Positions 16,950-27,020 of a stretch of 64,000 nucleotides of DNA are shown piece by piece. Made by a program: the position numbers and the translations under genes. The notes beneath the pieces are model-generated. The model was not told the DNA's origin, searched no databases, and saw nothing but the letters and a program-made list of their open reading frames with translations. The first letter of the stretch is position 1, and each line of letters opens with the position of its first letter. Origin of the DNA: Pseudomonadota bacterium (GTDB lineage: Bacteria; Pseudomonadota; Gammaproteobacteria; Xanthomonadales; Wenzhouxiangellaceae); the NCBI GenBank assembly GCA_013285445.1, contig CP053448.1, positions 1,116,001 through 1,180,000 on the forward strand, in the 5' to 3' direction.

Positions 16950-18353
16950 ATGACTGACGCTTCACCTGCAGTGGCTGGCTGTGCGGGCCTGGACAAGGTA
17001 TCGACCCGCGTCTACCCGGCCGGCAGTCTCAACGTGCTCTCCCGCGAGGAGGTCGCCCGACTGTCCGATGCCTCCGAGGAGGTCGGTGAACTGCTGCGGC
17101 AGGTGGCGCTTGCGGTACTCAATTCGGGCGAGCAGGGTGACGATGCCGAGCACATGTTCGAGACTTTCAGGGACTTTCGCATCCAGGTTCACCAGGTCAA
17201 TCGGGGCATGCGTATCGATCTGGAGGACGCGCCGGGCTGTGCCTTTGTCGACGGCAAGATGATACGCGGCATACGCGAACTGCTGTCTTCGGTGGTGCGA
17301 GACATTGTCTACTTCCACACCGAGATCCATCCCAGCCCCTACTTCGATCTCGACAGCTCCGAAGGCATCACCAACACGGTCTTCGAGATTCTGCGCAATG
17401 CCCACCTGCTCGATACCGAACTCGAGCCCGGGCTGGTGGTGTGCTGGGGCGGACACTCGATCAGCTCGGAGGAATACGACTACACCAAGGAGGTCGGCTA
17501 TCAGCTCGGGCTGCGCGGCATGGATATCTGCACGGGCTGCGGACCGGGGGCGATGAAGGGACCGATGAAAGGGGCCACCATCGGGCATGCCAAGCAGCGG
17601 ACGCTGCCCGGTCGCTACGTCGGCGTATCCGAGCCCGGCATTATCGCGGCCGAATCACCCAACCCGATCGTGAACCAGCTGGTCATTCTGCCGGATATCG
17701 AAAAGCGTCTCGAGGCGTTCGTCCGGCTGGGGCACGGTATCGTGGTCTTTCCGGGCGGTGTCGGTACCGCCGAAGAGATCCTGTTTCTGCTGGGCGTGTT
17801 GCTGCATCCTTCCAACGCCGACATGCCGTTTCCGCTGGTGTTTTCCGGACCGGAGTCGGCGCGCGACTACTTTGCCGAGATCGACCAGTTCATCGGCCTG
17901 ACGCTCGGGCGCGCCGCACAGGCGCGCTATCGCATCATCATTGCCGATCCGCCCGAAGTCGCGCGCACCATGGCCGCCGGTATGGCGCGCGTGCGCGACT
18001 GGCGGGTAGAGAGCAACGACGCGTTCTATTTCAACTGGCTGCTGAACATCGATCACGGCTTCCAGCAGCCGTTCGAGGCCACCCACGAGGCCATGCGACA
18101 GCTGCCGATCTCGCCGGAGTTGCCGGTGCATGAGCTGGCGGCCAACCTGCGCCGCGTGTTCTCCGGAATCGTGACCGGCAACGTCAAGCCGCAGGGTATC
18201 CAGGCCATCCGTCGTCACGGTCCGTTCGAGATCGAAGGCGATCGCGCGATCATGCGTGCCCTGGACCAGCTGCTGGCGCGGTTCGTCAAACAGCAGCGCA
18301 TGAAGCTGCCCGGCGACAAGCCCTACGAGCCCTGCTACCGCATCGCCGGCTAA
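16950..18353 (+). CDS. ppnN: Pyrimidine/purine nucleotide 5'-monophosphate nucleosidase PpnN (YgdH family)
   Basis: 467 aa from ATG at 16950, preceded by GAGGAA; an upstream in-frame start at 16893 lacks a ribosome site. The LOG/Rossmann core carries GCGPGAMKGPMKGA (about residues 195-208) and FPGGVGTAEE (about 266-275), the nucleotide-binding and catalytic motifs. The N- and C-terminal regions typical of PpnN are present. E. coli PpnN is a little shorter. The enzyme cleaves nucleoside monophosphates to base plus ribose 5-phosphate and is stimulated by (p)ppGpp in E. coli. The stop codon forms part of a CTAA target duplication of a small palindromic element. Confidence 0.9.
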   Translation: MTDASPAVAGCAGLDKVSTRVYPAGSLNVLSREEVARLSDASEEVGELLRQVALAVLNSGEQGDDAEHMFETFRDFRIQVHQVNRGMRIDLEDAPGCAFVDGKMIRGIRELLSSVVRDIVYFHTEIHPSPYFDLDSSEGITNTVFEILRNAHLLDTELEPGLVVCWGGHSISSEEYDYTKEVGYQLGLRGMDICTGCGPGAMKGPMKGATIGHAKQRTLPGRYVGVSEPGIIAAESPNPIVNQLVILPDIEKRLEAFVRLGHGIVVFPGGVGTAEEILFLLGVLLHPSNADMPFPLVFSGPESARDYFAEIDQFIGLTLGRAAQARYRIIIADPPEVARTMAAGMARVRDWRVESNDAFYFNWLLNIDHGFQQPFEATHEAMRQLPISPELPVHELAANLRRVFSGIVTGNVKPQGIQAIRRHGPFEIEGDRAIMRALDQLLARFVKQQRMKLPGDKPYEPCYRIAG

Positions 18354-18404
18354 GGAGCCTCTAATAACTCTGCGCTCCGCGCAGAGTTATTAGAGGCTCC
18401 CTAA
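18350..18404. mobile_element. 47-bp perfect palindrome flanked by CTAA duplications (minimal MITE)
   Basis: Arms at 18354-18375 and 18379-18400 are a perfect 22-bp inverted repeat around a 3-nt loop (TCC). CTAA is present directly on both sides (18350-18353 and 18401-18404). This looks like a 4-bp target duplication of the YTAR type made by IS5-family transposases. The left CTAA includes the ppnN stop TAA. In RNA it would form a very stable hairpin that could act as a terminator or mRNA stabiliser, but no U-tract follows. Confidence 0.65.
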
Positions 18405-18524
18405 CGGCCGGAGACGCAGACCTCCCGCTCAGGTCGTTGCCTTCGCCCGCGATTCCGCAAGCCTTGTCCCTCTCTGCAGCTCCGAACTCCGGCGCATCGG
18501 CGCCGATCAGGCGCCCGTAACCAC

Positions 18525-18553
18525 TTGACACTCGTCACATTCAGGTCTAAGGT
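18525..18553 (+). promoter_or_regulatory. Promoter of the dcw cluster (Pmra)
   Basis: A consensus TTGACA lies at 18525-18530, with TAAGGT at 18548-18553 after a 17-bp spacer. The predicted start point, about 18560, falls inside the MraZ operator repeats. Confidence 0.65.
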
Positions 18554-18587
18554 GGCACGAAGTGGGAATTTGTGGGAAATTGTGGGT
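18553..18587 (+). promoter_or_regulatory. MraZ operator: four TGG-repeats with a 10-bp period
   Basis: TGGCA at 18553, TGGGA at 18563, TGGGA at 18573 and TGGGT at 18583 have an exact 10-bp period, meaning 5-bp spacers. E. coli MraZ binds TGGGN repeats separated by 5 bp upstream of its own gene and represses the cluster. The repeats overlap the -10 end and start point of the promoter, consistent with autorepression. Confidence 0.8.
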
Positions 18588-18613
18588 CCTTAGTGGAAAA
18601 CGAGTGTCGAGCC

Positions 18614-19066
18614 GTGTTTTTTGGTGAAACCGCCATCAATCTGGATGCCAAGGGACGACTGGCGATTCCGACCCGCTACCGGGAGGATCTCCAGGCCGCC
18701 TGCGGAAACCGGCTGGTGCTCACCTACTCGGCGTTCGACGACGGCTGTCTGTGGCTGTATCCGCAGCCTGAATGGGAGCGGGTCCGCGAGCAGGTCATGG
18801 GCCTGTCGACCTTCAATGCCAGTCACCGCAGCCTGCAGCGTCGCCTGGTGGGCTCGGCCACCCTGCTCGAGCTGGACGGCAGTTCCCGTTTGCTGTTGCC
18901 GGCGACGCTCCGCCAGGTGGCCGGACTGGAAAAGCGCGTGGTTTTCATGGGTATGGGCCAGCGCTTCGAAATCTGGGACGAAAGCGTCCTCAACGAGCGT
19001 CGTGCCGTCGAGCAGCGTGAGATCCAGGAGCAGGCGTCCGCCGAAATGGCGCAACTGGTCCTGTAG
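18614..19066 (+). CDS. mraZ: Transcriptional regulator MraZ
   Basis: 150 aa from GTG at 18614, beginning [20 protein letters not shown]. This aligns with the E. coli start region [20 protein letters not shown], so longer versions starting at 18572 are unlikely because they would lie inside the operator. Two SpoVT/AbrB-like DNA-binding halves are present: [14 protein letters not shown] near the start and [14 protein letters not shown] at about residues 88-101. MraZ forms a ring and autorepresses the cluster. The next gene, rsmH, starts 5 nt later. Confidence 0.93.
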   Translation: MFFGETAINLDAKGRLAIPTRYREDLQAACGNRLVLTYSAFDDGCLWLYPQPEWERVREQVMGLSTFNASHRSLQRRLVGSATLLELDGSSRLLLPATLRQVAGLEKRVVFMGMGQRFEIWDESVLNERRAVEQREIQEQASAEMAQLVL

Positions 19067-19071
19067 CGGCC

Positions 19072-20016
19072 ATGTTGAGGAAACCAGGGCATGTGCCGGT
19101 GCTGCTCGGGCCGGCGGTTGACGCATTGAATATTCGTGCCGATGGCATTTATGTCGATGGCACTTACGGTCGGGGCGGGCACAGTGAAGCGATTCTGGCA
19201 CGCCTGGGCAAGGAAGGGCAGCTGGTGGTAATGGACCGAGATCCGCAAGCGATCGCCGATGCACACGCACGGTTTGACGACGACAGCCGCGTGACGGTCT
19301 GCCATGATGATTTCGCCGCGCTGGAGCCCCTCACCCGACGGCTCGGCATTTTTGGTCGCGTCAACGGCGTGCTGCTCGACGTCGGAGTCTCCTCCCCGCA
19401 GCTCGACGATCCGGCACGCGGATTCAGCTTTTCCAGTGACGGCCCGCTCGACATGCGCATGGATCCGGGCAGCGGTGAGTCGGCAGCTGATTGGCTGGCC
19501 CGAGCCGATCAGGAGGAGATCGCGCGGGTGATTCGCGACTACGGCGAGGAACGCCAGGCGCGGCGTATTGCCCGGCGCATTGTCGCCAGGCGAGCCGAGC
19601 GCCCGATCACGCGCACCGCTGAACTGGCAAGCCTGGTGGCCGGCGCGGTGAAATCGGGCAGCCGCGATATCCATCCGGCCACGCGAACCTTCCAGGCACT
19701 GCGTATTCAGGTCAACGAAGAGTTGAGCGCACTTGAGCGCGCGCTCGAAGCGGCCATCGACCTGCTGGCTGTGGCCGGTCGACTGGTGGTCATCAGCTTC
19801 CATTCGCTGGAGGACCGGCTGGTCAAGCAGGCGCTGGTTCGTGCCTCCAGCCCACCGCCGGCCAGTCGACGCTTGCCGGTGGCCTCCGCGTTCCGGCCGC
19901 GATTGCGTCTGGTGGGCCGGCTGCTTAGGCCCGACCCGGCCGAGATCGAAAGCAACCCGCGTGCCCGCAGCGCCCGCATGCGGGTGGCCGAGAAACTGCC
20001 CGGGGCTGCATCATGA
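19072..20016 (+). CDS. rsmH: 16S rRNA (cytosine(1402)-N4)-methyltransferase RsmH
   Basis: 314 aa starting [19 protein letters not shown]. It carries the glycine-rich SAM site [16 protein letters not shown] and the later [20 protein letters not shown] motif diagnostic of RsmH/MraW. It methylates N4 of C1402 in the ribosomal P site. It overlaps ftsL by 4 nt (ATGA), so translation of the two is probably coupled. Confidence 0.96.
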   Translation: MLRKPGHVPVLLGPAVDALNIRADGIYVDGTYGRGGHSEAILARLGKEGQLVVMDRDPQAIADAHARFDDDSRVTVCHDDFAALEPLTRRLGIFGRVNGVLLDVGVSSPQLDDPARGFSFSSDGPLDMRMDPGSGESAADWLARADQEEIARVIRDYGEERQARRIARRIVARRAERPITRTAELASLVAGAVKSGSRDIHPATRTFQALRIQVNEELSALERALEAAIDLLAVAGRLVVISFHSLEDRLVKQALVRASSPPPASRRLPVASAFRPRLRLVGRLLRPDPAEIESNPRARSARMRVAEKLPGAAS

Positions 20017-20279
20017 TGCGCTGGCTTGCCGCCTTGCTGTTGCTCGCGGCGGTGCTGGCCAGTGCCGTTGCAGTGATCGTGCTCAGGCACGAATCCCGTC
20101 TGCTCTTCGTTGCCCTGCAGGAGGCCGAACAGCAGCGCGATGCCGCCCGCGTCGAGTGGAGCCGGCTTCAGCTCGAGCAGGCCTGGCTGGCCGAGGCCGG
20201 TCGGGTCGAGCGGGAGGCCCGGGAGGCGCTGGATATGCGCGTGCCCGAGCAGATTCGCCTGCTGGTGGAAGCGCCATGA
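20013..20279 (+). CDS. ftsL: Cell division protein FtsL
   Basis: 88 aa. One N-terminal membrane segment (about residues 4-25, [20 protein letters not shown]) is followed by a periplasmic coiled coil ([20 protein letters not shown]). Short length, topology and position between rsmH and ftsI identify it; FtsL sequences are poorly conserved. FtsL forms the FtsQLB complex that activates FtsWI. It overlaps both neighbours by 4 nt (ATGA). Confidence 0.92.
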   Translation: MMRWLAALLLLAAVLASAVAVIVLRHESRLLFVALQEAEQQRDAARVEWSRLQLEQAWLAEAGRVEREAREALDMRVPEQIRLLVEAP

Positions 20280-21976
20280 GTCGCGATCCGGCAAGCAGTG
20301 GCGGCAACATCAGGGTTTGGCTGACTGCCGGAGTCATGCTGCTTGCGGCCCTCATGCTGACCGCGCAGGCGGTCAATCTGCAGGTCATGGAGGCGGAGTT
20401 TCTGCAAAGCCAGGGAGAAGCACGTTTCCTGCGGGACGTCGCCATTCCGACCGTGCGCGGCAATATCCTGGACCGCAACGGTGAGCCGCTGGCGGTATCG
20501 ACTCCGGTCGAATCAGTCTGGGCGCACCCGGGTGAGCTGCTGCAGGCGGCTGATCGTATCCCGATGCTGGCCGGGCTGCTCGAGACCGATGCCGAAAACC
20601 TGCAGCGTCGTCTGACCCAGCGTGCCGGGCGCGAGTTCGTCTGGTTGCGTCGGCAGATCAATCCGGATCTGGCCGAACGCATCCGCCAGCTCGAGATTCC
20701 GGGTGTCTTTCTAGAGCGCGAGTACCGGCGGTTCTATCCGACCGGCGAAGTCAGTGCACAGGTGCTCGGCTTTACCAATATCGACGATGTCGGTCAGGAG
20801 GGTCTGGAGCTGGCCTACAACAACTGGCTGCAGGGCGAGGCCGGTGCGAAGCGGGTCATCAAGGATCGCTTCGGGCGGGTCGTCCAGAACGTCGAGCTGA
20901 TTCGCGAGGCCAGACCTGGGCGTGATCTTCGGTTGACGCTGGATCGGCGCCTGCAGTACCAGGCTTTTCGCGACCTCAAGGCGACCATTCTGGAGTTCGG
21001 TGCACGCTCGGGCTCGGTGGTCGTGCTTGACGTGACCAGTGGCGAGATTCTCGCCATGGTCAACTATCCCTCCTACAATCCGAACGCCCCGACCCGCGCT
21101 GCGTCGGATGGATTGCGCAACCGCGCTTTGACCGACGTGCTCGAGCCCGGTTCGGTGATCAAGCCGTTTGCGGTTGCCGCAGCCATGGAGGCCGGTATCG
21201 CGCACCCGGACATGCGCATTGACACCTCGCCCGGCGTGATGACGGTCTCGGGTCATGACGTGCGCGACGTGCGCGATTTTGGTGAATTGACCCTCGAGCA
21301 GATTCTGACCAAGTCGTCCAATGTCGGCGTGGTTCAGCTGGTGCTGTCGATGGATGCCCGCCATCTCTGGGGTGTCTACACGCGCTTCGGATTCGGTTCG
21401 GTGACCGGCACGGGGTTCCCCGGCGAGTCGGCCGGCGTGCTGCGTGACTACGATCGCTGGCGCAAGCTGGAGCAGGCCACCCTGGCCTATGGCTACGGGC
21501 TGTCGGTTACGCCGCTGCAGCTGGCGCGCGCGATGGCGGCGATCGCCAGCGGCGGCAAGCTGCATCAGGCCACGTTTATCGCCGACAGCGACAATCCGCC
21601 GCACTCCGTGCTCGATCCGGATCTGGCCGCCAAACTGATGGCGATGCTCGAGACCGTGACCGGACCGGAAGGGACCGGCCAGGCCGCCCGGGTGGACGGC
21701 TATCGCGTGGCCGGCAAGACCGGTACGTCGCGCAAGGTCGGCGTCGGCGGTTACAGTGATCGCTACGTGGCCAGCTTTGCCGGTTTCGCGCCGGCCTCGC
21801 GCCCGCGCCTGGCAGCGGTGGTGGTGGTCAACGATCCGGCCGGCGAGGCCTACTACGGGGGCCAGGTTGCCGCACCGCTGTTTGCCCGCGTCATGGCCGC
21901 CGGGCTGCGACTGTTCGATGTACCGCCGGACGATCCCGGCCTGCTGATGGCCCGGCTCGAGGATGAGCATGAATAG
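20276..21976 (+). CDS. ftsI: Division-specific peptidoglycan transpeptidase FtsI (PBP3)
   Basis: 566 aa from ATG at 20276; any upstream start would run into ftsL and rsmH. One membrane anchor is at about residues 14-35. The penicillin-binding dimerisation domain includes VRGNILDRNGEPLAVSTPVE. The catalytic SVIK is at 293-296 (Ser293 nucleophile), SSN at 347-349 and KTGT at 481-484. It cross-links septal peptidoglycan as partner of FtsW. The end overlaps murE by 14 nt. Confidence 0.97.
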   Translation: MSRDPASSGGNIRVWLTAGVMLLAALMLTAQAVNLQVMEAEFLQSQGEARFLRDVAIPTVRGNILDRNGEPLAVSTPVESVWAHPGELLQAADRIPMLAGLLETDAENLQRRLTQRAGREFVWLRRQINPDLAERIRQLEIPGVFLEREYRRFYPTGEVSAQVLGFTNIDDVGQEGLELAYNNWLQGEAGAKRVIKDRFGRVVQNVELIREARPGRDLRLTLDRRLQYQAFRDLKATILEFGARSGSVVVLDVTSGEILAMVNYPSYNPNAPTRAASDGLRNRALTDVLEPGSVIKPFAVAAAMEAGIAHPDMRIDTSPGVMTVSGHDVRDVRDFGELTLEQILTKSSNVGVVQLVLSMDARHLWGVYTRFGFGSVTGTGFPGESAGVLRDYDRWRKLEQATLAYGYGLSVTPLQLARAMAAIASGGKLHQATFIADSDNPPHSVLDPDLAAKLMAMLETVTGPEGTGQAARVDGYRVAGKTGTSRKVGVGGYSDRYVASFAGFAPASRPRLAAVVVVNDPAGEAYYGGQVAAPLFARVMAAGLRLFDVPPDDPGLLMARLEDEHE

Positions 21977-23426
21977 GCCTGCTATAACGCTGGATCGCTT
22001 GCTTGCCGGCATCGGTGTGTCAGCGCCTGAAATCCCCATCCAGGGACTGGCGCTGGATTCGAGACGCCTGGCGCCGGGTGATGCCTTTGTCGCGGTAGCC
22101 GGGCAGATGACGCACGGTCTGTCGTTTGCTGATCGTGCCGCTGCTGCCGGGGCGCTGGCAGTGCTGCACGATAGCGCCGATCCGCCGCCGGCAGCGCTGC
22201 CTGTCCCGTCCGTGGCGATACCGCAACTGGCGCAGCACCTGCCGAACCTGGCCCGACGCATGTGGTCTGACCCGGGCGCTGCGCTTGACCTGATTGCCGT
22301 GACCGGGACCAACGGCAAGACGTCGATTGCCTGGCTGCTGGCGCAGGCACTCGAAGGCGCCATGATCGGCACCCTCGGCTGTGGTCGTCCCGGCGGACTC
22401 ATGCCGGCCACCCACACCACACCGGATATCTTCAGCGTCTATCGCTTGCTCGATGACTTTCGCCGGCAGGGCATTCAGACCGTGGTCATGGAGGCCTCGT
22501 CGCATGCGTTGGCGCAGGGCCGGCTTGACGGGTTGGTGTTCAGCAGCGTCATTTTCACCACGCTGGGTCACGACCACCTGGACTACCATGCCGATCGTGC
22601 CGCGTACGGTGAAGCCAAGGCGCGACTGTTTTTCGAGCATCCAAGCCGGCGCCAGCTGATCAACCTGGACGATGCCTTTGGCCAGGAGCTGGCCAGGCGC
22701 TTGCCGGATGCAGACGGCCTGATCGGCTACAGTCTGTCCGGCCACGCCGAGGCGCGGGTTCGCGGCCGAACCGTTGCCACGGCTCCGGGCGGGCTCAAGG
22801 TGGCTCTGGAACTTCAGGACGGCAGCCTGCAGGCCGACACTGAGCTGGTCGGGCAGGTCAATGCCTGGAACGTGCTGGTGGTCGCCGCCGAACTCGAAGC
22901 GCGCGGTTTCAGCCCGGCTCAAATCGGTGAGCGCCTGACCCGCCTGCGTCCGGTGCCGGGGCGCATGCAGCCGGTGCGCGGGCCGGACGGCCGGCTGGCG
23001 ATCATCGATTATGCCCATACGCCCGACGCGCTTGAGAGCGCGCTGGCCAGCGTGCGCCAGCTTGCGGCTAACGAGCTATGGTGCGTGTTTGGCTGCGGCG
23101 GTGAGCGTGACCGCGGCAAGCGGGCGATGATGGGGCGAATTGCCGAGCGGGCCGCCGATCGGGTGATTCTGACCGACGACAATCCGCGCCACGAAGACGG
23201 TACCGCAATCGTGCGCGACATCCAGTCGGGTATGCAGCGACCGCAGCGCGCGCTCGTCATTCGCGACCGCGCGCGCGCGATCCGCCACGCCATAGCAGCC
23301 TGCCAGCCCGAAGATGTCGTGCTGATTGCCGGCAAGGGACACGAAAACGAGCAGATCGCGGGTGATGCCCGGCTGCCGTTTGACGATGTCTGTGTCGCGC
23401 GCGAGGCGCTGGAGGTGGCGGCATGA
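21963..23426 (+). CDS. murE: UDP-MurNAc-tripeptide synthetase MurE
   Basis: 487 aa. The ATP-binding loop TGTNGKTS is at about 114-121. DNPR at 406-409 is the signature of enzymes adding meso-diaminopimelate, so the cell wall is of the usual Gram-negative type. It adds mDAP to UDP-MurNAc-L-Ala-D-Glu in the cytoplasm. ATG at 21963 and ATG at 21969 are both possible starts; both overlap the end of ftsI. The stop overlaps murF (ATGA). Confidence 0.96.
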   Translation: MSMNRPAITLDRLLAGIGVSAPEIPIQGLALDSRRLAPGDAFVAVAGQMTHGLSFADRAAAAGALAVLHDSADPPPAALPVPSVAIPQLAQHLPNLARRMWSDPGAALDLIAVTGTNGKTSIAWLLAQALEGAMIGTLGCGRPGGLMPATHTTPDIFSVYRLLDDFRRQGIQTVVMEASSHALAQGRLDGLVFSSVIFTTLGHDHLDYHADRAAYGEAKARLFFEHPSRRQLINLDDAFGQELARRLPDADGLIGYSLSGHAEARVRGRTVATAPGGLKVALELQDGSLQADTELVGQVNAWNVLVVAAELEARGFSPAQIGERLTRLRPVPGRMQPVRGPDGRLAIIDYAHTPDALESALASVRQLAANELWCVFGCGGERDRGKRAMMGRIAERAADRVILTDDNPRHEDGTAIVRDIQSGMQRPQRALVIRDRARAIRHAIAACQPEDVVLIAGKGHENEQIAGDARLPFDDVCVAREALEVAA

Positions 23427-24763
23427 TGCGCACGTCGCTGAAGCGTCTGGGCGTACTGACCAACGGCGATCTGCGTGACGGCAATCCGGAGGTTGTCGGC
23501 ATGAGTCACGATGCGCGCCGAATCGAGCCGGGCAATCTGTTTTGTGCCTTGCCCGGTCATCACCGGGATGGGCACGAGTTCATCGCCCAGGCGCGCGCTT
23601 CCGGGGCGGCCGCCGCCCTGGTCGCGCGCCCGGTCAACGATGCGTTGCCGCAGCTGATCGTGGCCGACGTGCTCCAGGCCATGGGGGTGATCGCTCGCGC
23701 CTGGCGTGAGCAGATGCCGGCTACCGTGGTGGGTGTGACCGGCAGCAACGGCAAGACCACGGTCAAGGAGATGCTGGCGGCCGTTCTGGCCACGCAAGGG
23801 CCGACGCTGGCCACCCAGGGCAACTACAACAACGAGATCGGTGTGCCGCTCACGCTGGTGCGGCTGCAGCGTGAACACGACTATGCGGTTGTCGAAATGG
23901 GCTGCGGTCAGCCCGGCGACATTCACTATCTGGCCGACATGGCCCGCCCGGAGATTGGCATCGTCACCAATGCCGGACCGGCACACCTTGAACGACTCGG
24001 GAGCGTTGAAGGTGTCGCCCGCACCAAGGGTGAGTTGTTTTCGGCCCTGCCCGCTTCCGGCCTGGCAGTGATCAATGCCGATGACGACTACAGCGATTTG
24101 TGGCTCGATCTGGCCGATCACTGTCGCACGATGACTTTCGGCCTGGGGCCGGAGGCCATGGTGCGCGGGCGTTTCACCGGCGGCCAGGCCGAGATCGACA
24201 CGCCGATCGGTTCGTTTTCCTTTACCCCGGCGCTGCCCGGCCGGCACAACCTCTGCAACGCGCTGGCTGCCACTGCCGCCGCGGTGGCGCTGGAGGTGCC
24301 TCTGCCTGTCATTGGCGAGGCCCTGGCGGGAATGCGCAGCCTGCCCGGGCGATTGCAGGCGCATCACCACGCCGAGGGGTGGTGCTTGATCGATGACACC
24401 TATAACGCCAATCCCGCCTCGCTCTATGCTGCGCTGCAGGTGCTGGCCGGGCACGGCGGCGAGTGCTGGCTGGTGCTGGGCGACATGGCCGAGCTTGGAG
24501 GGGGCAGCGCCAAGCTGCACGCCGAAATCGGTCAGGCAGCGCTCGACTGGGGGGTGTCACGTCTGGTCACGGTCGGTGAGCACAGCCAGTCGGCCAGCAC
24601 GACCTTCGGTCGGGGCGGGCGGCATTTCGAGGATATTGACTCGCTGGTCGCATGGCTCCATGGCGAGCTGCACGCCGGGGTGACCTGCCTGGTCAAGGGC
24701 TCGCGCAGCATGGGCATGGAACGGGTCGTCGAGGCACTGATGCGGGAGCCGCGGACATGCTGA
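23423..24763 (+). CDS. murF: UDP-MurNAc-pentapeptide synthetase MurF
   Basis: 446 aa with the Mur ligase ATP-binding loop [14 protein letters not shown] near residues 107-120, a [15 protein letters not shown] motif and [10 protein letters not shown], all typical of MurF. It adds D-Ala-D-Ala to the UDP-MurNAc-tripeptide. GAGGTGG precedes the ATG. The last 7 nt overlap mraY. Confidence 0.96.
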   Translation: MMRTSLKRLGVLTNGDLRDGNPEVVGMSHDARRIEPGNLFCALPGHHRDGHEFIAQARASGAAAALVARPVNDALPQLIVADVLQAMGVIARAWREQMPATVVGVTGSNGKTTVKEMLAAVLATQGPTLATQGNYNNEIGVPLTLVRLQREHDYAVVEMGCGQPGDIHYLADMARPEIGIVTNAGPAHLERLGSVEGVARTKGELFSALPASGLAVINADDDYSDLWLDLADHCRTMTFGLGPEAMVRGRFTGGQAEIDTPIGSFSFTPALPGRHNLCNALAATAAAVALEVPLPVIGEALAGMRSLPGRLQAHHHAEGWCLIDDTYNANPASLYAALQVLAGHGGECWLVLGDMAELGGGSAKLHAEIGQAALDWGVSRLVTVGEHSQSASTTFGRGGRHFEDIDSLVAWLHGELHAGVTCLVKGSRSMGMERVVEALMREPRTC

Positions 24764-25833
24764 CCTGGATGTTCGAACATTGGCTGGCCGGGGATGTGGC
24801 CCTGTTCGGCTATATCACGTTCCGCACCGTCATGGCCGCGCTCAGCGCCATGATCGTATCGCTGGTCATCGGCCCGTTTTTCATTCGCCACATGACCGAG
24901 CGCCAGATTGGCCAGCCGATTCGCAAGCTCGGGCCGGAATCACACCTGACCAAGGCCGGCACACCGACCATGGGCGGGACGCTGATCCTGATCTCGCTGA
25001 TCCTGGGCACGCTGCTGTGGGCCGACCTGACCAACCGCTATATCTGGACCGTGCTGTTTGTGACGATGGCCTTCGGTGCCATCGGTTTTGTCGATGACTG
25101 GCGCAAGCTGAAGTACCGCGACAGCCGCGGACTGCCGGCGCGCTGGAAGTACCTGCTGCAGTCGCTGGCGGCGCTGGCCGTTGGACTGTTTCTCTACCTC
25201 AGTGCCGATGTGCCGGCCAATACCCAGCTGTTTGTGCCGTTTTTCAAGGATGTGGCCATTCCACTCGGGACGGGTTTCGTGGTGCTGGCCTACTTTGTGG
25301 TGGTGGGCTCATCGAATGCCGTCAACCTGACCGACGGCCTGGATGGGCTGGCGATCATGCCGGCCGTGTTCGTTGCCGCCGGGCTCGGGATTTTTGCCTA
25401 CGCCACCGGGCATACCGTGTTTGCCGATTACCTGGCCATGCCCTACATTCCCGGGGTTGGCGAGCTGGCCATCTTCTGCGCCGCGCTGGCCGGTGCCGGG
25501 CTCGGGTTCCTGTGGTTCAATACCTATCCCGCGCAGGTGTTCATGGGCGATGTCGGTGCGCTGGCCGTCGGTGCGGCGCTGGGCGTTGTGGCCGTCGCCG
25601 TGCGCCAGGAAATCGTGTTCATGGTCATGGCGGGGATCTTCGTCATCGAGACCCTGTCGGTCATTCTCCAGGTCGCTTCATTCAAACTGACCGGTCGGCG
25701 CATTTTTCGCATGGCACCGATCCATCATCATTTCGAGCTCAAGGGCTGGCCGGAACCGAAGGTGATCGTGCGCTTCTGGATCATCGCCGTGATGCTGGTG
25801 CTGGCCAGCCTTGCAACCATGAAGATCCGGTGA
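24757..25833 (+). CDS. mraY: Phospho-MurNAc-pentapeptide translocase MraY
   Basis: 358 aa from ATG at 24757, about ten membrane segments. Family motifs: [20 protein letters not shown], and the catalytic [11 protein letters not shown]; the C-terminal [20 protein letters not shown] is diagnostic. It makes lipid I on the inner membrane. The next gene is ftsW, 5 nt later; murD, usually found here, is missing. Confidence 0.97.
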   Translation: MLTWMFEHWLAGDVALFGYITFRTVMAALSAMIVSLVIGPFFIRHMTERQIGQPIRKLGPESHLTKAGTPTMGGTLILISLILGTLLWADLTNRYIWTVLFVTMAFGAIGFVDDWRKLKYRDSRGLPARWKYLLQSLAALAVGLFLYLSADVPANTQLFVPFFKDVAIPLGTGFVVLAYFVVVGSSNAVNLTDGLDGLAIMPAVFVAAGLGIFAYATGHTVFADYLAMPYIPGVGELAIFCAALAGAGLGFLWFNTYPAQVFMGDVGALAVGAALGVVAVAVRQEIVFMVMAGIFVIETLSVILQVASFKLTGRRIFRMAPIHHHFELKGWPEPKVIVRFWIIAVMLVLASLATMKIR

Positions 25834-25838
25834 CCGCC

Positions 25839-27020
25839 ATGGCCCAGTCGCGCCAAGCCTATCGCCGATCGGAAGCGCCGCAGACCGCAGCGCCGGACCC
25901 CGTTATCGTGCTGGCAACGCTCGGCCTGCTGTCGATCGGTGTGGTGATGGTGACCTCCACGTCGGTGGCTGTTGCCGAAGGCTATGCGGTTTCGGTTTGG
26001 TACTTTCTGGTCCGCCATCTTGTCTACATTGCCCTGGGCGTCGGGCTTGCGGCCCTGGCGGGTCTGGTCAGCCTGCGTCTGGTCGAGCGCCTGGCCCCGG
26101 TGGCGCTGCCGCTGGCCGTGGCGGTGCTGCTGCTGCCATTCGTGCCCGGTCTCGGGTATGAGGTCAACGGATCAACACGATGGATCGATCTGGGCGTGGC
26201 GCGTTTCCAGGTCGTGGAAGCGGCCAAGCTGCTCCTGATCGTGTTCGTGGCCGGTTACCTTGCCCGCCGGCCGGAGCTCAGGCAAGGACGATTCATTGAT
26301 ACCGTCAAGCCGCTGCTGGCGGTCGCCCTGCTGGCGGCCATCCTGCTCAAGCAGCCGGACATGGGTTCGGCGGTGGTGCTTGCGGCAATCGTTGGTGGTA
26401 TGATCTGGCTCGCCGGAGCGGCCTGGAAACACCTGTTTGTGCTCGGGTTGTCGAGCCTGCCGTTGCTGACCTTTGCCGCCCTGGAGCCTTACCGGCTGCG
26501 TCGGGTGATGACCTTTGTCGATCCCTGGGCTGATCCATTCAACAGCGGTTTCCAGCTGACCCAGGCGCTGATCGCCGTCGGCCGTGGCGAAATCACCGGC
26601 GTTGGTCTTGGCGCCAGTGTTCAGAAACTCTACTACCTGCCCGAGGCGCACACCGATTTCATCTTTGCGGTGCTGGCCGAGGAGTTTGGTCTGCTTGGAA
26701 TCCTCGGCGTGGTGGCCCTGTTCGCGCTGCTGGTCGGGCGACTCCTGATGATCGGGGTGCAGGCGCGCAGTCGGCAGCGCCCCTTCGCCGCCTACCTGGT
26801 CTGGGGCGTGGCCCTTTGGATCGGGCTGCAGGCGCTGGTGAGCATCGGGGTCAACCTGGGTGTCTTGCCCACCAAGGGTCTGACGCTGCCGCTGATCTCG
26901 GCTGGCGGCAGCAGCCTGATCATGACGCTGGTCGCCATTGGACTGGTGCTGGGTGTCCAGCGCGAGCTGGTCATCGAGGCGCGCCAAACACCGCGGCGGC
27001 GCAGGAGCTGGCAGGTATGA
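25839..27020 (+). CDS. ftsW: Septal peptidoglycan glycosyltransferase FtsW
   Basis: 393 aa from ATG at 25839; a GTG at 25830 overlapping the mraY stop is an alternative start. About ten membrane segments belong to the SEDS family, with GSTRWIDLG, KQPDMGSAVVL, the Asp-bearing loop DPWADPFNSGFQLTQALIAV, and PTKGLTLPLISAGGSSL. FtsW polymerises septal glycan strands with FtsI. It overlaps murG by 4 nt. Confidence 0.96.
   Translation: MAQSRQAYRRSEAPQTAAPDPVIVLATLGLLSIGVVMVTSTSVAVAEGYAVSVWYFLVRHLVYIALGVGLAALAGLVSLRLVERLAPVALPLAVAVLLLPFVPGLGYEVNGSTRWIDLGVARFQVVEAAKLLLIVFVAGYLARRPELRQGRFIDTVKPLLAVALLAAILLKQPDMGSAVVLAAIVGGMIWLAGAAWKHLFVLGLSSLPLLTFAALEPYRLRRVMTFVDPWADPFNSGFQLTQALIAVGRGEITGVGLGASVQKLYYLPEAHTDFIFAVLAEEFGLLGILGVVALFALLVGRLLMIGVQARSRQRPFAAYLVWGVALWIGLQALVSIGVNLGVLPTKGLTLPLISAGGSSLIMTLVAIGLVLGVQRELVIEARQTPRRRRSWQV

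Noticed and set aside
18572..18613. MraZ starting at the GTG at 18572
   Set aside because: This codon is inside the operator repeats and would add 14 residues not found in MraZ proteins.
20711..22420. 569-codon open frame antisense to ftsI and murE
   Set aside because: Spans two conserved cell-wall genes on the other strand and shows no motif.
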